The position numbers and the translations under genes were made by a program. Under the pieces are notes generated by a model, which was given only the letters and a program-made list of their open reading frames with translations, searched no databases and was not told the DNA's origin. This document shows, piece after piece, positions 8,439-17,736 of a stretch of 64,000 bases of DNA. The DNA is taken from NCBI RefSeq assembly GCF_013002715.1, contig NZ_JABENB010000003.1, positions 310,001-374,000 on the forward strand. Reading direction: 5' to 3'. How positions within the stretch are numbered: the first letter of the stretch is position 1; every line of letters starts with the position of its first letter. The DNA comes from Flexivirga aerilata. GTDB lineage: Bacteria > Actinomycetota > Actinomycetes > Actinomycetales > Dermatophilaceae.

Positions 8439-9491
8439 TCAGACCGCGGCGACGATGTCGACCACGAACACCAACGTATCGGTGCCCTTGATGTTGGCCT
8501 GCGGGTTGCCCGCGCTGCCGTAACCGTCGGCCGGCGGGACCACGATGAGCACGCGGTCGCCGACCTTCTTGCCGACCAGGGTCTTGTCCCAGCCCGGGAT
8601 GACCTTGCTGGTGCCGATCGGGAAGCCGGCCGGCTGCCCGCCGCGCGACCCGGTCGAATCGAAGACGGTGCCCGCCTTGCCCTTGTTCCAGATCACGCCG
8701 GTGTAGAGGGCGTAGAGGGTCTGGCCCTTCTTCACCTCGGCGCCCTTGCCGTTGATCAGGTTGGTCGACTCGAGCTTCTTGGGGGCGTCGGCGTTCGGCA
8801 TCGTGATCGTGGCGGGCTTCGAGGCGCCCTCCCACTTGACCGTCGGCATGCCGGACTTCGGCGCGACGGCCGTGCCGGTGGCCTCCTTGAGCGGGGTCAC
8901 CGCCGACTTGATGTTCATGTAGAAAATGAGCGTGTCGTCCGCGCCGACGCCGAGCTGGGCGTTGCCCTGGGTGCCGAAGGCGTCCTTCGGCGGGATCGCG
9001 ACGGTCTCGGTGGTGCCGACCTTCTTGCCCTTGATGGCGGTGACCAGGCCGGGGAACTGCGCCGGGTCCTTCAGGTCGAGGGTCACCGGCTGCTCGCTGA
9101 AGGTGTTGGCGAGGGTCTTGCCGGACTTGCCGTCGACGACGGTGTAGTTGACGGTCGCGATCTGGCCGTCGGTCACCGCGGCGCCCGTGCCGTCCTTCAG
9201 CACCTCGACCGTGGTCTTGTTCACCTGGAACGGCTTCTTGGACAGGCTGACCGCGGGCTTCTTCGGATCCTTGTCGTCGACCTTGATCGCGCTCATCGGC
9301 GTGACGTCCTTGTCGGCGACGGTGGCCGGCGCCTTCGAGGCGGACGCCGCGCCGGAGCCCGAGGCGGATGCGGCCGGGGTCGACGCCGAGCTGCCGGCAG
9401 CCTTGCCCGTCGAGCTGCTGCTGCCGCAACCGGCGAGCACGAGGACGGGCAGGGTGCCTGCGGCGAGCAGGCGGAACGGGATACGGCGCAC
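8439..9491 (-). CDS. Two-domain FKBP-type prolyl isomerase lipoprotein
   Basis: The start chosen is the GTG giving VRRIPFRLL, because an AGAGG ribosome site lies 9 bases upstream and the product then begins with a lipoprotein signal whose lipobox is VLAGC. The 350-residue protein has a Ser/Ala-rich linker after the Cys. A divergent FKBP domain follows at about 110-215, then a better-conserved one at about 235-345 with VIPGWDKTLVGKKVGD and TLVFVVDIV. It is expected to be membrane-anchored on the outer face and to assist folding of exported proteins, which suits its position between pafA and the Tat genes. Confidence 0.9.
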   Translation of the reverse strand: MRRIPFRLLAAGTLPVLVLAGCGSSSSTGKAAGSSASTPAASASGSGAASASKAPATVADKDVTPMSAIKVDDKDPKKPAVSLSKKPFQVNKTTVEVLKDGTGAAVTDGQIATVNYTVVDGKSGKTLANTFSEQPVTLDLKDPAQFPGLVTAIKGKKVGTTETVAIPPKDAFGTQGNAQLGVGADDTLIFYMNIKSAVTPLKEATGTAVAPKSGMPTVKWEGASKPATITMPNADAPKKLESTNLINGKGAEVKKGQTLYALYTGVIWNKGKAGTVFDSTGSRGGQPAGFPIGTSKVIPGWDKTLVGKKVGDRVLIVVPPADGYGSAGNPQANIKGTDTLVFVVDIVAAV

Positions 9492-9694
9492 GTCGAAAAA
9501 CCTCTTAGCGGTCGCTGTGGGAGAAACTTGCGGCGCCACCATAACCATCTGCGCTGTGCCGCACGTCATCCCGTGCTGTGCGAGGTGTCGGCGAGGCGGG
9601 GCCGGCGCACGGCATACGTCCTGCCCGATACCTGGCCATGCCTGCCCATGCTGCTGTATGCCGCCTTGTGCTGGGACAGACCTGCCCTGCGGGG

Positions 9695-11056
9695 TCACAT
9701 ACCGTCGATGAGGCGCTGCACCCGCGGGTCGGCGGCACTGAACGGGTCCTTGACCAGCACCGTGCGCTGCGCCTGATCGTTGAGTTTGAGGTGCACCCAG
9801 TCGACGGTGAAGTCGCGCCGCTTGGCCTGCGCGGCGCGGATGAAGTCGCCGCGCAGCTTGGCGCGGGTGGTCTGCGGGGGGAACGTCTTGCCCTCGAACA
9901 CCTCGACGTCGGAGCTGACCCGTGCCGCCTGGCCGCGCCGCTGCAACAGGTAGAACAGCCCGCGCCGGCGGTTGATGTCGTGGTAGGTCAGGTCCAGCTG
10001 CAGCATCCGCGGGTCGTCCAGCGCCAGATCGTTCTTGGCGGCGTACTGGTCGAGCAGCTTGTGCTTGATGACCCAGTCGATCTCGGTGTCGACCAGCCCC
10101 AGATTGCCGGTCTCGACGGCGGTGAGGGTCCGGCCCCAGAGATCCATGATGCGCTTGGTGAGGTCGTCGGTCAGGCCGCGCTCGTCGACATACTGCTGGG
10201 CCTTGTCGAAGTATTCGGCCTGGATCTGCAGCGCCGACAGCTCGCGGCCGTTGGCGAGCTTGACCGGAGCCCGGCCGGTGATGTCATGGCTGATCTCGCG
10301 GATCGCGCGGATCGGGTTCTCGAGGCTGAGATTCCGCATCACCACGCCGTCCTCGATCATCCGCAGCACCAGGTGCGCCGAGCCGAGCTTGAGCAGCGTG
10401 GTCGTCTCACTCATGTTGCTGTCGCCGACGATCACGTGCAGCCGGCGGTAGCGTTCGGCGTCGGCGTGCGGCTCGTCGCGGGTGTTGATGATCGGCCGGG
10501 ACCGGGTGGTCGCGCTGCTCACGCCCTCCCAGATGTGGTCGGCGCGCTGGCTCACGCAGTAGGTCGGCTTGTGCCCGAGCAACGCGATCTTGCCGGCGCC
10601 GCAGGTGATCTGCCGGCTCACCAGGAACGGGATCAGGATGTCGCTGACCTTCTGGAACTCCCCCGCGCGCCCGATCAGGTAGTTCTCGTGGCAGCCGTAG
10701 GAGTTGCCGGCCGAGTCGGTGTTGTTCTTGAAGACGTAGATCTTGCCCTCGACGCCCTCCTCGGCCAGCCGGGACTGGGCCTCCTCCACCAGGCCCTCGA
10801 TGATGCGCTCGCCGGCCTTGTCGTGGATCACCGCTTCGCGCACGTCGTCGCACTCTGGTGTGGCGTATTCGGGGTGGCTGCCGACGTCGAGGTAGAGCCG
10901 GGATCCGTTGCCCAGGAAGACATTCGACGACCGGCCCCAGGAGACGACCTTGCGGAAGAGGTAGCGGGCGACCTCGTCGGGGGTGAGCCGGCGCTGACCG
11001 TCGAAGGTGCAGGTCACGCCGTATTCGTTCTCGATGCCGAAGATGCGCCGCTCCAT
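9695..11056 (-). CDS. pafA: Pup--protein ligase PafA
   Basis: PafA joins the C-terminal Glu of Pup to lysines of target proteins using ATP, marking them for the proteasome. The 453-residue length fits the family. The N-terminus [13 protein letters not shown] carries the Glu-containing nucleotide/metal motif of the glutamine-synthetase-like fold. The conserved [14 protein letters not shown] segment holds the Asp used for catalysis in characterised PafA. The shared PafA/Dop motif NNTDS, the [13 protein letters not shown] stretch and the [15 protein letters not shown]-terminal region are also present. It is 203 bases upstream of the FKBP lipoprotein gene and separated from prcA by a 12 kb block, whereas many relatives have it next to the proteasome genes. 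Confidence 0.97.
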   Translation of the reverse strand: MERRIFGIENEYGVTCTFDGQRRLTPDEVARYLFRKVVSWGRSSNVFLGNGSRLYLDVGSHPEYATPECDDVREAVIHDKAGERIIEGLVEEAQSRLAEEGVEGKIYVFKNNTDSAGNSYGCHENYLIGRAGEFQKVSDILIPFLVSRQITCGAGKIALLGHKPTYCVSQRADHIWEGVSSATTRSRPIINTRDEPHADAERYRRLHVIVGDSNMSETTTLLKLGSAHLVLRMIEDGVVMRNLSLENPIRAIREISHDITGRAPVKLANGRELSALQIQAEYFDKAQQYVDERGLTDDLTKRIMDLWGRTLTAVETGNLGLVDTEIDWVIKHKLLDQYAAKNDLALDDPRMLQLDLTYHDINRRRGLFYLLQRRGQAARVSSDVEVFEGKTFPPQTTRAKLRGDFIRAAQAKRRDFTVDWVHLKLNDQAQRTVLVKDPFSAADPRVQRLIDGM

Positions 11057-11065
11057 GTATCGACC

Positions 11066-11908
11066 CTAATCCTCGGGTGCCCGCACGTCAGCGGATGTCT
11101 CACGGGTGTCCCGCCATACGGTGCCGGTGCGGTGCGCGGTCGCTGCGCCGGCGGTGAGCGCCGCGAGCAGCGCGTCGACGGAGTCGGCGTCGTCGGCCGC
11201 CAGGTGCAGGGTGACGCCGGCGCCGGTGTAGTCGGCATCGAGCACCTCGACGGCTGCGTGAGCGCGCAGCCCGGCCTCCACCTTGCCGGCCTCGGCGTGG
11301 CTGAGCGGCACGTCGAGGAGGGCCCGCTGCCGTCGTATGACGGGAGTCGCGCCCGCCAGCGCCGCCTCCACCGCCCCTGCGTAGGCCCGGGCCAGGCCGC
11401 CCGTGCCGAGCAGGGTGCCGCCGAACCACCGGGTCACGACCGCGACGACGTCGGTCAGGCCGCCGTCCGAGGGGCCGGTGGTCGTGGCCCCGGTGGTCGT
11501 GGTGCCGGTGCGCGCCGCGTCTTCTCGCGCCGCATTGCCTCGCGCCGCATTGCCTCGCACCGCGTCGCCTCGCACCGCGTCGCCTCGCGCGGATTCGGCG
11601 CCCGAACGCAGGCCAGCGCGCAGGCCGGCGCCGGAACGCAAACCAGCGCCCGCGCGCAGGGCGGCGAGCATCGGCGCGCCCGCCGTACCGGACGGCTCGC
11701 CGTCGTCGTTGCTGCGCTCGATCCGGCCGTCCGGCCCGAGCACGAACGCCGAGCAGTGGTGCCGCGCATCGGCATACCGCGATCGCTGCTCCCCGATCAC
11801 CGCCCGCGCCGCCTCCTCGGTCTCGACGCGCGCGACGACGGCAAGGAACCGCGAACGGCTCACCTCGATCTCGCCGGTGCAGGTCCGGGCGATGGTGCGG
11901 TAGGTCAT
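11066..11908 (-). CDS. YigZ/IMPACT family protein with an internal repeat insertion
   Basis: The family (UPF0029) is related to the eukaryotic translation-control protein IMPACT; its biochemical role in bacteria is unclear. The ATG giving MTYRTIART is used, for 280 residues. The conserved motifs SRFLAVVAR, HHCSAFVLG and GEPSGTAGAPML are followed, after an insertion, by the strongly conserved TRWFGGTLLGTGGL and then a C-terminal ferredoxin-like domain. Residues about 86-150 are a low-complexity insert (LRSGAGLR repeats, then RGDAV/RGNAA repeats and Thr/Gly) that splits two motifs normally a few residues apart. It may form a loop outside the fold. Confidence 0.85.
   Translation of the reverse strand: MTYRTIARTCTGEIEVSRSRFLAVVARVETEEAARAVIGEQRSRYADARHHCSAFVLGPDGRIERSNDDGEPSGTAGAPMLAALRAGAGLRSGAGLRAGLRSGAESARGDAVRGDAVRGNAARGNAAREDAARTGTTTTGATTTGPSDGGLTDVVAVVTRWFGGTLLGTGGLARAYAGAVEAALAGATPVIRRQRALLDVPLSHAEAGKVEAGLRAHAAVEVLDADYTGAGVTLHLAADDADSVDALLAALTAGAATAHRTGTVWRDTRETSADVRAPED
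11525..11584 (-). repeat. 15-bp tandem repeat inside the yigZ-like gene
   Basis: Four consecutive 15-base units in two near-identical pairs encode the RGDAV, RGDAV, RGNAA, RGNAA stretch. The period keeps the reading frame, so the protein is lengthened rather than broken. Confidence 0.9.
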
Positions 11909-11986
11909 GTCGGCGCCCAGCGTAGGCGGCCGGTCCCGATGCCGTTTCGCGTAACGGGGGTGCGGGCAGTTACCGTGGTGCCACTC

Positions 11987-13756
11987 ATGATCGAACTGCT
12001 GTTGCTGTTCCTCGCCCTTCTGATGGTGCTCGGCTGCGGCATTTTCGTGGCTGCCGAATTTTCCTTCATCACCGTCGACCGGCCTTCCGTCGAGCGTGCT
12101 GCAGCCGGGGGTGACCGCACCGCGAACGGCGTGCTGCACGGGCTACGTTCGCTGTCGACCCAGCTGTCGGGCGCGCAACTCGGCATCACCATCACCAACC
12201 TCGCGATCGGCTTCCTCGCCGAACCGGCCATCGCCAACCTGCTGCACGACCCCCTCGAGTCGGTGGGTGTGCCGTCCGGCACGGTGCCCGCCGTCGCGGT
12301 CATCGTCGCAATGGTGCTGAGCACCGCCGGGACGATGGTCATCGGCGAGTTGGTGCCCAAGAACCTCGCTATCGCGCTGCCGATGCGCACCGCGCGCAGC
12401 GTCCAGGGCTTCATGCGCGGCTTCACCGCGGTCACCCGTCCGGCGATCGCGGTGCTCAACGGTGCCGCGAACGCGGCGCTGCGCCGGATGGGCATCGAGC
12501 CGACCGAGGAGCTGGCCTCCGCGCGCAGCCCGCAGGAGCTGTCCTTCCTGGTCGAACACTCGGCCCAGGCCGGTGTCCTGCCGGCGGACACCGCGCGGCT
12601 GCTGCGGCGCAGCCTGGAGTTCGGCGAGCATCGGGCGAGCGACGTCATGACCCCGCGCAGCACGGTGCACTTCGTCGGCCCCGACGACTCCCTCGCCGAT
12701 GTCGTGCGCCTGGTTCGCGCCACCGGGCATTCGCGCTTCCCGGTCCTCGACGCAGCGACCGACGAAGTGATCGGCGTCATCTCCACCGGGCAACTCCTAC
12801 GGGTCCCGGCGCCGAAACGTGCTGACACGTCAGTGCGTTCGGCGATGCGGTCCGCCCTGCTCGTGCCCGCATCCGTCGACCTCGACTCACTGCTCGGCCA
12901 GCTGCGGGGCAGCAGCCAGCAACTGGCCGTCGTGATCGACGAGTACGGCGGCGTCGACGGCGTCGTCACGCTCGAGGACCTGGTGGAGGAACTCGTCGGC
13001 GCGGTCGACGACGAGCACGACACCCGCACCGCCCCTGTCCGGGAAGTCGTGCCGGGCACGTGGGAGCTATCGGGCCTGCTGCGGCCCGACGAAATCCGCG
13101 ACGCGATCGCCGTCGAACTGCCGGAGGACGAGGAGTACGAAACCCTCGGCGGCCTCATCGTCGACCGACTCGGCCGGCTCGCGCAGGTCGGTGACGTGGT
13201 GCGACTGCAGCTGTATGACGAGGACGCCGCGCCATACGAGGTCGAGCTGAAGGTGCTCGCGATGGACGACCTGCGCGTGGACCAGGTGCGGGTGACCGTG
13301 CACCGGGACACCCACAGCCGCAACGCACACGACGGCAAGAATTTCGACGGCAACGACTTCGACGGCAACGAAGGCGGTCGCGACAATCGCGACGCTAACG
13401 AAGGCCGCCGCGACATCAATGCCGGTGACGCCAATGCCGGTGATGTCGACAGAACGGCAACTCGCGGCGACACCGGTGACCGCGACGTTAATGCCAGTGA
13501 CGTTAATGCCAGTGACGCCAATGCCGCTGACCCCAGCACCGGTGATGTCGATACAACGGCAGCTCGCGGCACCGGTGACCGGGATGTCAACGCCGGTGAC
13601 GCCACTACCGGTGACGTCGATACCCCAGGCGCCCGCGGCGACATCGCCGACACCGCAGACAGGGCCGACCGTGCCAACCGCGCGCGGCAGGCCGACCGTG
13701 CCCACCGCGCGCGGCAGGCCGACGGCGAGAACGAGGCAGGTGAGCAGCGTGGGTAA
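11987..13756 (+). CDS. CNNM/CorC-type (hemolysin C family) membrane protein with a repeat tail
   Basis: The chosen ATG gives MIELLLLFLALLMVLGCG, the start of the first membrane helix of the DUF21/CNNM domain (about residues 1-195, four hydrophobic segments). A tandem CBS pair follows at about 205-335 and a CorC_HlyC domain at about 345-435 (GTWELSGLLRPDEIRDA, with the VDRLGRLAQVGD region). Members are linked to Mg or other cation efflux, or to metal sensing. Residues about 443-589 are an unusual Asp/Asn/Gly/Ala/Arg-rich tail made of short repeats. A paralogue starts within its last codons, so the pair is co-translated and may work as a heterodimer. Confidence 0.9.
   Translation: MIELLLLFLALLMVLGCGIFVAAEFSFITVDRPSVERAAAGGDRTANGVLHGLRSLSTQLSGAQLGITITNLAIGFLAEPAIANLLHDPLESVGVPSGTVPAVAVIVAMVLSTAGTMVIGELVPKNLAIALPMRTARSVQGFMRGFTAVTRPAIAVLNGAANAALRRMGIEPTEELASARSPQELSFLVEHSAQAGVLPADTARLLRRSLEFGEHRASDVMTPRSTVHFVGPDDSLADVVRLVRATGHSRFPVLDAATDEVIGVISTGQLLRVPAPKRADTSVRSAMRSALLVPASVDLDSLLGQLRGSSQQLAVVIDEYGGVDGVVTLEDLVEELVGAVDDEHDTRTAPVREVVPGTWELSGLLRPDEIRDAIAVELPEDEEYETLGGLIVDRLGRLAQVGDVVRLQLYDEDAAPYEVELKVLAMDDLRVDQVRVTVHRDTHSRNAHDGKNFDGNDFDGNEGGRDNRDANEGRRDINAGDANAGDVDRTATRGDTGDRDVNASDVNASDANAADPSTGDVDTTAARGTGDRDVNAGDATTGDVDTPGARGDIADTADRADRANRARQADRAHRARQADGENEAGEQRG
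13420..13640 (+). repeat. Degenerate short tandem repeats in the CNNM-protein tail
   Basis: Fifteen-base units of the type aatgccggtgacgcc recur in larger blocks that each contain GDVD and TGDRDVNA. The reading frame is kept throughout. Confidence 0.75.
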
Positions 13757-14774
13757 CTGGATCGCCCTCGGTTTCGCCGTCGTGCTGTTGCTGCTCAACG
13801 CGTTCTTCGTGGGGGCCGAGTTCGCGCTGATCTCGGCGCGCCGTTCGGCGGTCGAGCCGCACGCCCGTGCCGGGTCGCGCGCCGCCCGGATCGCCGTGGG
13901 CGCGATGGAACAGGTGTCGCTGATGATGGCGACCGCTCAACTCGGCATCACCCTGGCGTCGCTCGGCCTGGGTGCGCTCGGTGAACCGGCAGTCGCGCAT
14001 CTGATGGAGCCGGTGTTCCACGCGCTCGGCATGCCCGAGTCGGTCAGCACGATCGTCGCGTTCGTCATCGCGCTCGCGATCGTGGTGTTCCTGCACGTGG
14101 TGCTGGGCGAGATGATCCCGAAGAACATCGCCCTGGCCGGGCCCGACCGGGCGGCGTTGTGGCTCACTCCCCCGCTGGTGCTGATCAGCCGCCTGCTCTG
14201 GCCGTTCGTCGTGTCGCTGAACGCGCTCGCCAACCTCGTCCTGCGCATCCTGCGTGTGGAGCCCAAGGACGAGGTGAGCAGCACCTTCAACCGTGACCAG
14301 GTCGGCGAGCTGGTGGCCGAATCGCGACGGGAGGGCTTGCTCGACGACGCCGAACAGGCCCTGCTCGCAGGCGCACTCGGCTTCGAGGAGCAGACGGTGG
14401 CCGACGCGATGGTGCCGATGGACCGGGTGGTGACGGTGCCCGCGTCAGCATCGCGCAGCCGGGTCGAGCAGATTGCCGCCGACGCCGGCTACTCGCGACT
14501 GCCGGTGGTCCCGGGGACCGGCGGACTGCCGGTCGGCTACCTGCACCTGAAGGATCTGCTGATCCTCGACGGAGACGACACCTCGGAGACCGTGCCGGCT
14601 AGCCTGCTGCGTCCGCTGCCGAGGCTCGACCGGTCCGACGATCTCGGCGCGGCCATGGAGATGATGCAGCAGCGCCAGGTGCATCTCGCGCTGGTGACCG
14701 ACGGCGCGACGCCGGTCGGGTTGCTCGCGCTCGAGGACGTGCTGTCTCGCCTGATCGGCCGGGTCGGCGCCTGA
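13749..14774 (+). CDS. Second CNNM/CorC-type (hemolysin C family) membrane protein
   Basis: This 341-residue paralogue of the upstream protein has the DUF21/CNNM membrane domain at about 1-185 (NAFFVGAEFALISARRSAVE, and VVLGEMIPKNIALA) and two CBS motifs at about 210-335. It lacks the CorC_HlyC domain, which is usual for the shorter partner of such tandem pairs. The GTG at GTGGGTAACTGG is used because an AGGTGAG ribosome site lies just upstream and the start overlaps the previous stop by 8 bases; a GTG three codons earlier is possible. The overlap points to coupled translation. Confidence 0.88.
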   Translation: MGNWIALGFAVVLLLLNAFFVGAEFALISARRSAVEPHARAGSRAARIAVGAMEQVSLMMATAQLGITLASLGLGALGEPAVAHLMEPVFHALGMPESVSTIVAFVIALAIVVFLHVVLGEMIPKNIALAGPDRAALWLTPPLVLISRLLWPFVVSLNALANLVLRILRVEPKDEVSSTFNRDQVGELVAESRREGLLDDAEQALLAGALGFEEQTVADAMVPMDRVVTVPASASRSRVEQIAADAGYSRLPVVPGTGGLPVGYLHLKDLLILDGDDTSETVPASLLRPLPRLDRSDDLGAAMEMMQQRQVHLALVTDGATPVGLLALEDVLSRLIGRVGA

Positions 14775-15373
14775 TCGGGCCGGCTCGCAACAATCGGGCA
14801 GATCAGCGGACAACCGTGCGGCGAGAGTGTGGCGAGTGCACCACAAGTCAGGCGGCGGTCGTCGGGCGCTCGGCGAGTCGCGCAGCTGCCCGCCGGTCGC
14901 GCTCGGCCACCCGCCGGTCGCTCGGCCCTGTGAACGCCGATCAAGCATGTTAAGGATCGGAGCTTCAGTGGGACAAATTTAGGTTGTGTCCTTGATTGCC
15001 TCGCAGAGCCCCCGTCAGGTGCCCCGCAGTGTCCCTCGTCGCGCTTCCTGGACTGCCTTACACCACCCGTTCGCCGTTGAATTGTCGTTGTGTCGTTGTG
15101 TCGTTGTGTCGTTCTTGAGTGACTCTTGATTCGCTCGGGAGTCGCTCAAGAGTCGCTCGGGGGTGGCAGCGATTTCGTGCGCGGAGCCAGTGGGTTCGCT
15201 GTCTTCGTTCGCCGCGTCGTCCAGTGCTTTGTATGGGTGAGCACTGCCGTCGCCACTGGTCACCACGTGGACACCGGCAGGAACTCGTCGGGTACGACTC
15301 GTCGGGTACGACTCGTCGGGTAGGGCTCGTCCGGTAGCGCAACGGCCAATCTGGGGAGCGTCACTCGGGAACC
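14775..15373. other. Gene-poor intergenic stretch with short tandem repeats
   Basis: No convincing gene is seen in these about 600 bases between two convergent genes. It holds an AT-richer patch near 14945-14995, about 3.5 copies of the 8-base unit gtcgttgt (15084-15114), an imperfect array of gagtcgctc-like units (15115-15165), and four 14-base units ctcgtcgggtacga (15284-15339). Confidence 0.7.
15284..15339. repeat. 14-bp tandem repeat, four copies
   Basis: The unit ctcgtcgggtacga appears twice exactly. It is followed by a copy ending aggg and a copy ending agcg. The array lies just downstream of the DUF222-HNH gene. Confidence 0.85.
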
Positions 15374-17191
15374 TCATCCGGGTTCGTCATCCTGGTCGCC
15401 GCTCGAGTTGGGCTGGCCGGCGTGGCGGGTATGGCCGGTATGGCCGGCGCGACTCTCCGCGCTGCCGGTGTGCGGGCGGCGCCGGGCATCGAAGCGCACC
15501 CACGCCAGGTGGAGGGTGTCGTTGGTCGGGCCGGCATAGGGCTCGAACCTCGGTGGTGGCGACGCGACGCTGGCACGCACCGGCTGCGCGGTGACGGCAG
15601 CGCCCTCGCTGGGAGGTGGCGGCGGCTGCCGATCGAGCGGAGGCGTCAGACCGAGTGGACCGATCTGCGCCCCACCGCGCTCGACGAACAGCACACCGTC
15701 GCGACGGCTGGCGTCGCCGACCATCGTGAACGCGCCGCGATGATGTTCGTGATGGTGGAACCGGCACAGCATCAGCAATCGGTCGGCATCGGTCAGGCCG
15801 CCGTCGATCCAATGATCGAGGTGGTGACACTCCAGATTGTGCAGCGCGAGGCACCCCGGGAACCGGCAACCGCGATCGCGGTCCTCCAGGACATGCCGGG
15901 TGTGCTCGGGGACGATGCGCTGCGCGCGGCCGACACTGATCGGTCGACCCTCGGACTCCCAGATCGGTTGCACGACGCCGTCGCACACCATCCGATCGCG
16001 CAGACTCGGCGGGATCGCGGCACCCTTGTGCAGCCAGGCGCTGCCCGCCGTGTCGAGGTGCAGGTAGACGCGGTAGCGACGGGCGCGCGTGCTCTCCACA
16101 GGAGCTCCATGATCGAGCGAACGCTCCGCCAGGAGCGTCATGGCCTCGCCGAGCGTCACCTTCGTGGGTGGCGGCGGATCAGCCGACGCGTCCTGGCCGT
16201 CGGTCGGACCGGACGTCTGCGACCGACGGAGCGCGAACAAGGCATCCTTGGCCTCGAGCAGAGCCTGCTCCACCAATGCGCCGATATCCGCCGGTGCGTC
16301 GTAGTTGAGTATGAATCGCCCTGCTGTATAACGCATTTCGAGCCGTGCCTGCGCGATCGCCGGGTCGAACAGTGAGGGCAGTCGCCGCTCCGCGGCCTCA
16401 ACCGCGTCCTGCTGCCGGTCGGGATCGGAGGGATCATCGGTGCGGTCGCCGACCGGGCCGTCGACCGGGCCGGCTACCGAGCCCTCAATCGGGTCGCCGG
16501 GCAGGTATGACGGCACGCACTGAGCATCGGCATCCGTCGATGCCTCGGCGTTGAACTCGTATCGGGCGAGGCTGCGCCGAAGCTGGGTCACGGTGGCGTA
16601 GGAAGCGAACTCGGACACGTCATCGTCGTAAGCGGCCGGGGTGTACTTCGCGACCACGGCGGCCTGTCCGAGGGTGAGCTTCCCGTCGTCGAGCAGCCTT
16701 GTCATGGTGGGCAACTCACCGGCACGGCCAGCGATCCGGACGATGTCGTGAGCGCTCGACCAGGTCAGCCCGGCGAAGGCGGTCAGCCAGTGCTCGGGTG
16801 ACTTGAGCCCGGCACCGGCCCACAGTTCGTCCGCCAGCACGCGACGCATCAACTCCACCAGCCGGCTGTGGCCGTCGTTGATCTGCCCGCAGATCTCGGC
16901 GAGTTCGTCGCGTGCGGCCTGCAACGCACCGCCCGGCAGCGCGGTTTCGTCGCCCGGGGCCAACAGGTCGACCGGCTCCATACCGTCGTGGTCCATGCCG
17001 CCGGGATCGATGGGACCGGAGTCGTTGGGGTCGGGACCGTAGGGGCCGAGACCGATGGAGTCGGGCGCCATGGCGCCGGGACGGCCGGCATACGACGAAT
17101 CGGCATACGACGAATCAGTAGGAAGGGCAGCATTGTTCGCGCTGCCGCCGGGCCGTGGCACCGGCTGCCTGCTGACTCGTCGTCCTGACAT
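15374..17191 (-). CDS. DUF222 domain protein with C-terminal HNH endonuclease domain
   Basis: These 13E12-type proteins are common, often multicopy, in Actinobacteria, and their role is unknown; mobility has been suspected. The 605-residue protein has a DUF222 domain at about 85-370 and an HNH motif at about 450-500. The HNH motif is visible as RGCRFPGC, then HHLDHWIDGG, then LCRFHHHEHHRG. The ATG of MSGRRVSRQ is preferred over an in-frame TTG four codons upstream. The N-terminus is rich in Gly, Pro and Asp, and the C-terminal tail is rich in Gly, His, Arg and Thr. It is divergent from the VOC gene, with only about 50 bases between. Confidence 0.88.
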   Translation of the reverse strand: MSGRRVSRQPVPRPGGSANNAALPTDSSYADSSYAGRPGAMAPDSIGLGPYGPDPNDSGPIDPGGMDHDGMEPVDLLAPGDETALPGGALQAARDELAEICGQINDGHSRLVELMRRVLADELWAGAGLKSPEHWLTAFAGLTWSSAHDIVRIAGRAGELPTMTRLLDDGKLTLGQAAVVAKYTPAAYDDDVSEFASYATVTQLRRSLARYEFNAEASTDADAQCVPSYLPGDPIEGSVAGPVDGPVGDRTDDPSDPDRQQDAVEAAERRLPSLFDPAIAQARLEMRYTAGRFILNYDAPADIGALVEQALLEAKDALFALRRSQTSGPTDGQDASADPPPPTKVTLGEAMTLLAERSLDHGAPVESTRARRYRVYLHLDTAGSAWLHKGAAIPPSLRDRMVCDGVVQPIWESEGRPISVGRAQRIVPEHTRHVLEDRDRGCRFPGCLALHNLECHHLDHWIDGGLTDADRLLMLCRFHHHEHHRGAFTMVGDASRRDGVLFVERGGAQIGPLGLTPPLDRQPPPPPSEGAAVTAQPVRASVASPPPRFEPYAGPTNDTLHLAWVRFDARRRPHTGSAESRAGHTGHTRHAGQPNSSGDQDDEPG

Positions 17192-17243
17192 GTGACCAGT
17201 CAAACACCGACCACCGACAGCGCCCGACCACTAGGCTGGTGAG

Positions 17244-17621
17244 ATGACCGTGACCCAGCTGGACCACCTCGTTCTTCGTGTCGCGGACGTCGACCGCGCG
17301 CTGGCTTTCTACACCGAGGCGCTCGGCTTGACCGCCGAACGGGTTGACGAATGGCGCGCCGGCACGGTGCCCTTCCCGTCGGTCCGGATCACCGGCGAGA
17401 CGATCATCGACCTCGTGGTGGGCGAGCCCTCGGCCGCGCTCGACCACTTCTGCCTTGTGGTCGACCCCGGCGACGCGGATGCCCTGCTCGACAACGAGCG
17501 GCTCGAATTCGCTGACCGCACCCCCGCCGAACGCTCCGGCGCGCGTGGGACCGGCATGTCGCTCTACACCCACGACCCGGACGGCAACACGATCGAATTG
17601 CGTTGGTATCCGGCCGATTAG
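17244..17621 (+). CDS. VOC (glyoxalase/bleomycin-resistance) family protein
   Basis: This compact 125-residue protein has two beta-alpha-beta-beta-beta units. It begins QLDHLVLRVADVDRALAFY, the first metal-ligand strand of the VOC fold, and has a second His at DHFCLVV and a Glu at NTIELRWY near the C-terminus, as in metal-binding members. VOC proteins include lyases, dioxygenases and drug-binding proteins, and the substrate cannot be told here. No strong operon partner is present; the next gene starts 115 bases downstream. Confidence 0.9.
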   Translation: MTVTQLDHLVLRVADVDRALAFYTEALGLTAERVDEWRAGTVPFPSVRITGETIIDLVVGEPSAALDHFCLVVDPGDADALLDNERLEFADRTPAERSGARGTGMSLYTHDPDGNTIELRWYPAD

Positions 17622-17736
17622 CGAAAGCGCGCCTGTCGCTGATTCGTCTTGCGCGGCGAATGCGGACCGCCGGCGTTCCCCTGCTCTGAGCAGCGCGCCG
17701 TTGCGTCGGGCCGGCTGACGTGCTGCGGTGGCATGC

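Noticed and set aside
9578-11986. Long plus-strand open frame in front of the CNNM-type gene
   Set aside because: It is antisense to pafA and the yigZ-like gene, has Val/Arg/Gly-rich composition without domains, and exists because high GC suppresses stop codons. The CNNM product starts at the first membrane helix.
13067-13798. Minus-strand frame with repeated ITG-G-V-TGI pattern
   Set aside because: It is the mirror of the Asp/Asn-rich tail repeats. The plus frame continues from a well-supported domain protein and overlaps the next start in a sensible way.
15015-15377. 120-codon minus-strand frame whose ATG overlaps the DUF222-HNH stop
   Set aside because: The overlap is suggestive, but the frame crosses two micro-repeat arrays, has no ribosome site or domain, and its composition is unlike neighbouring proteins.
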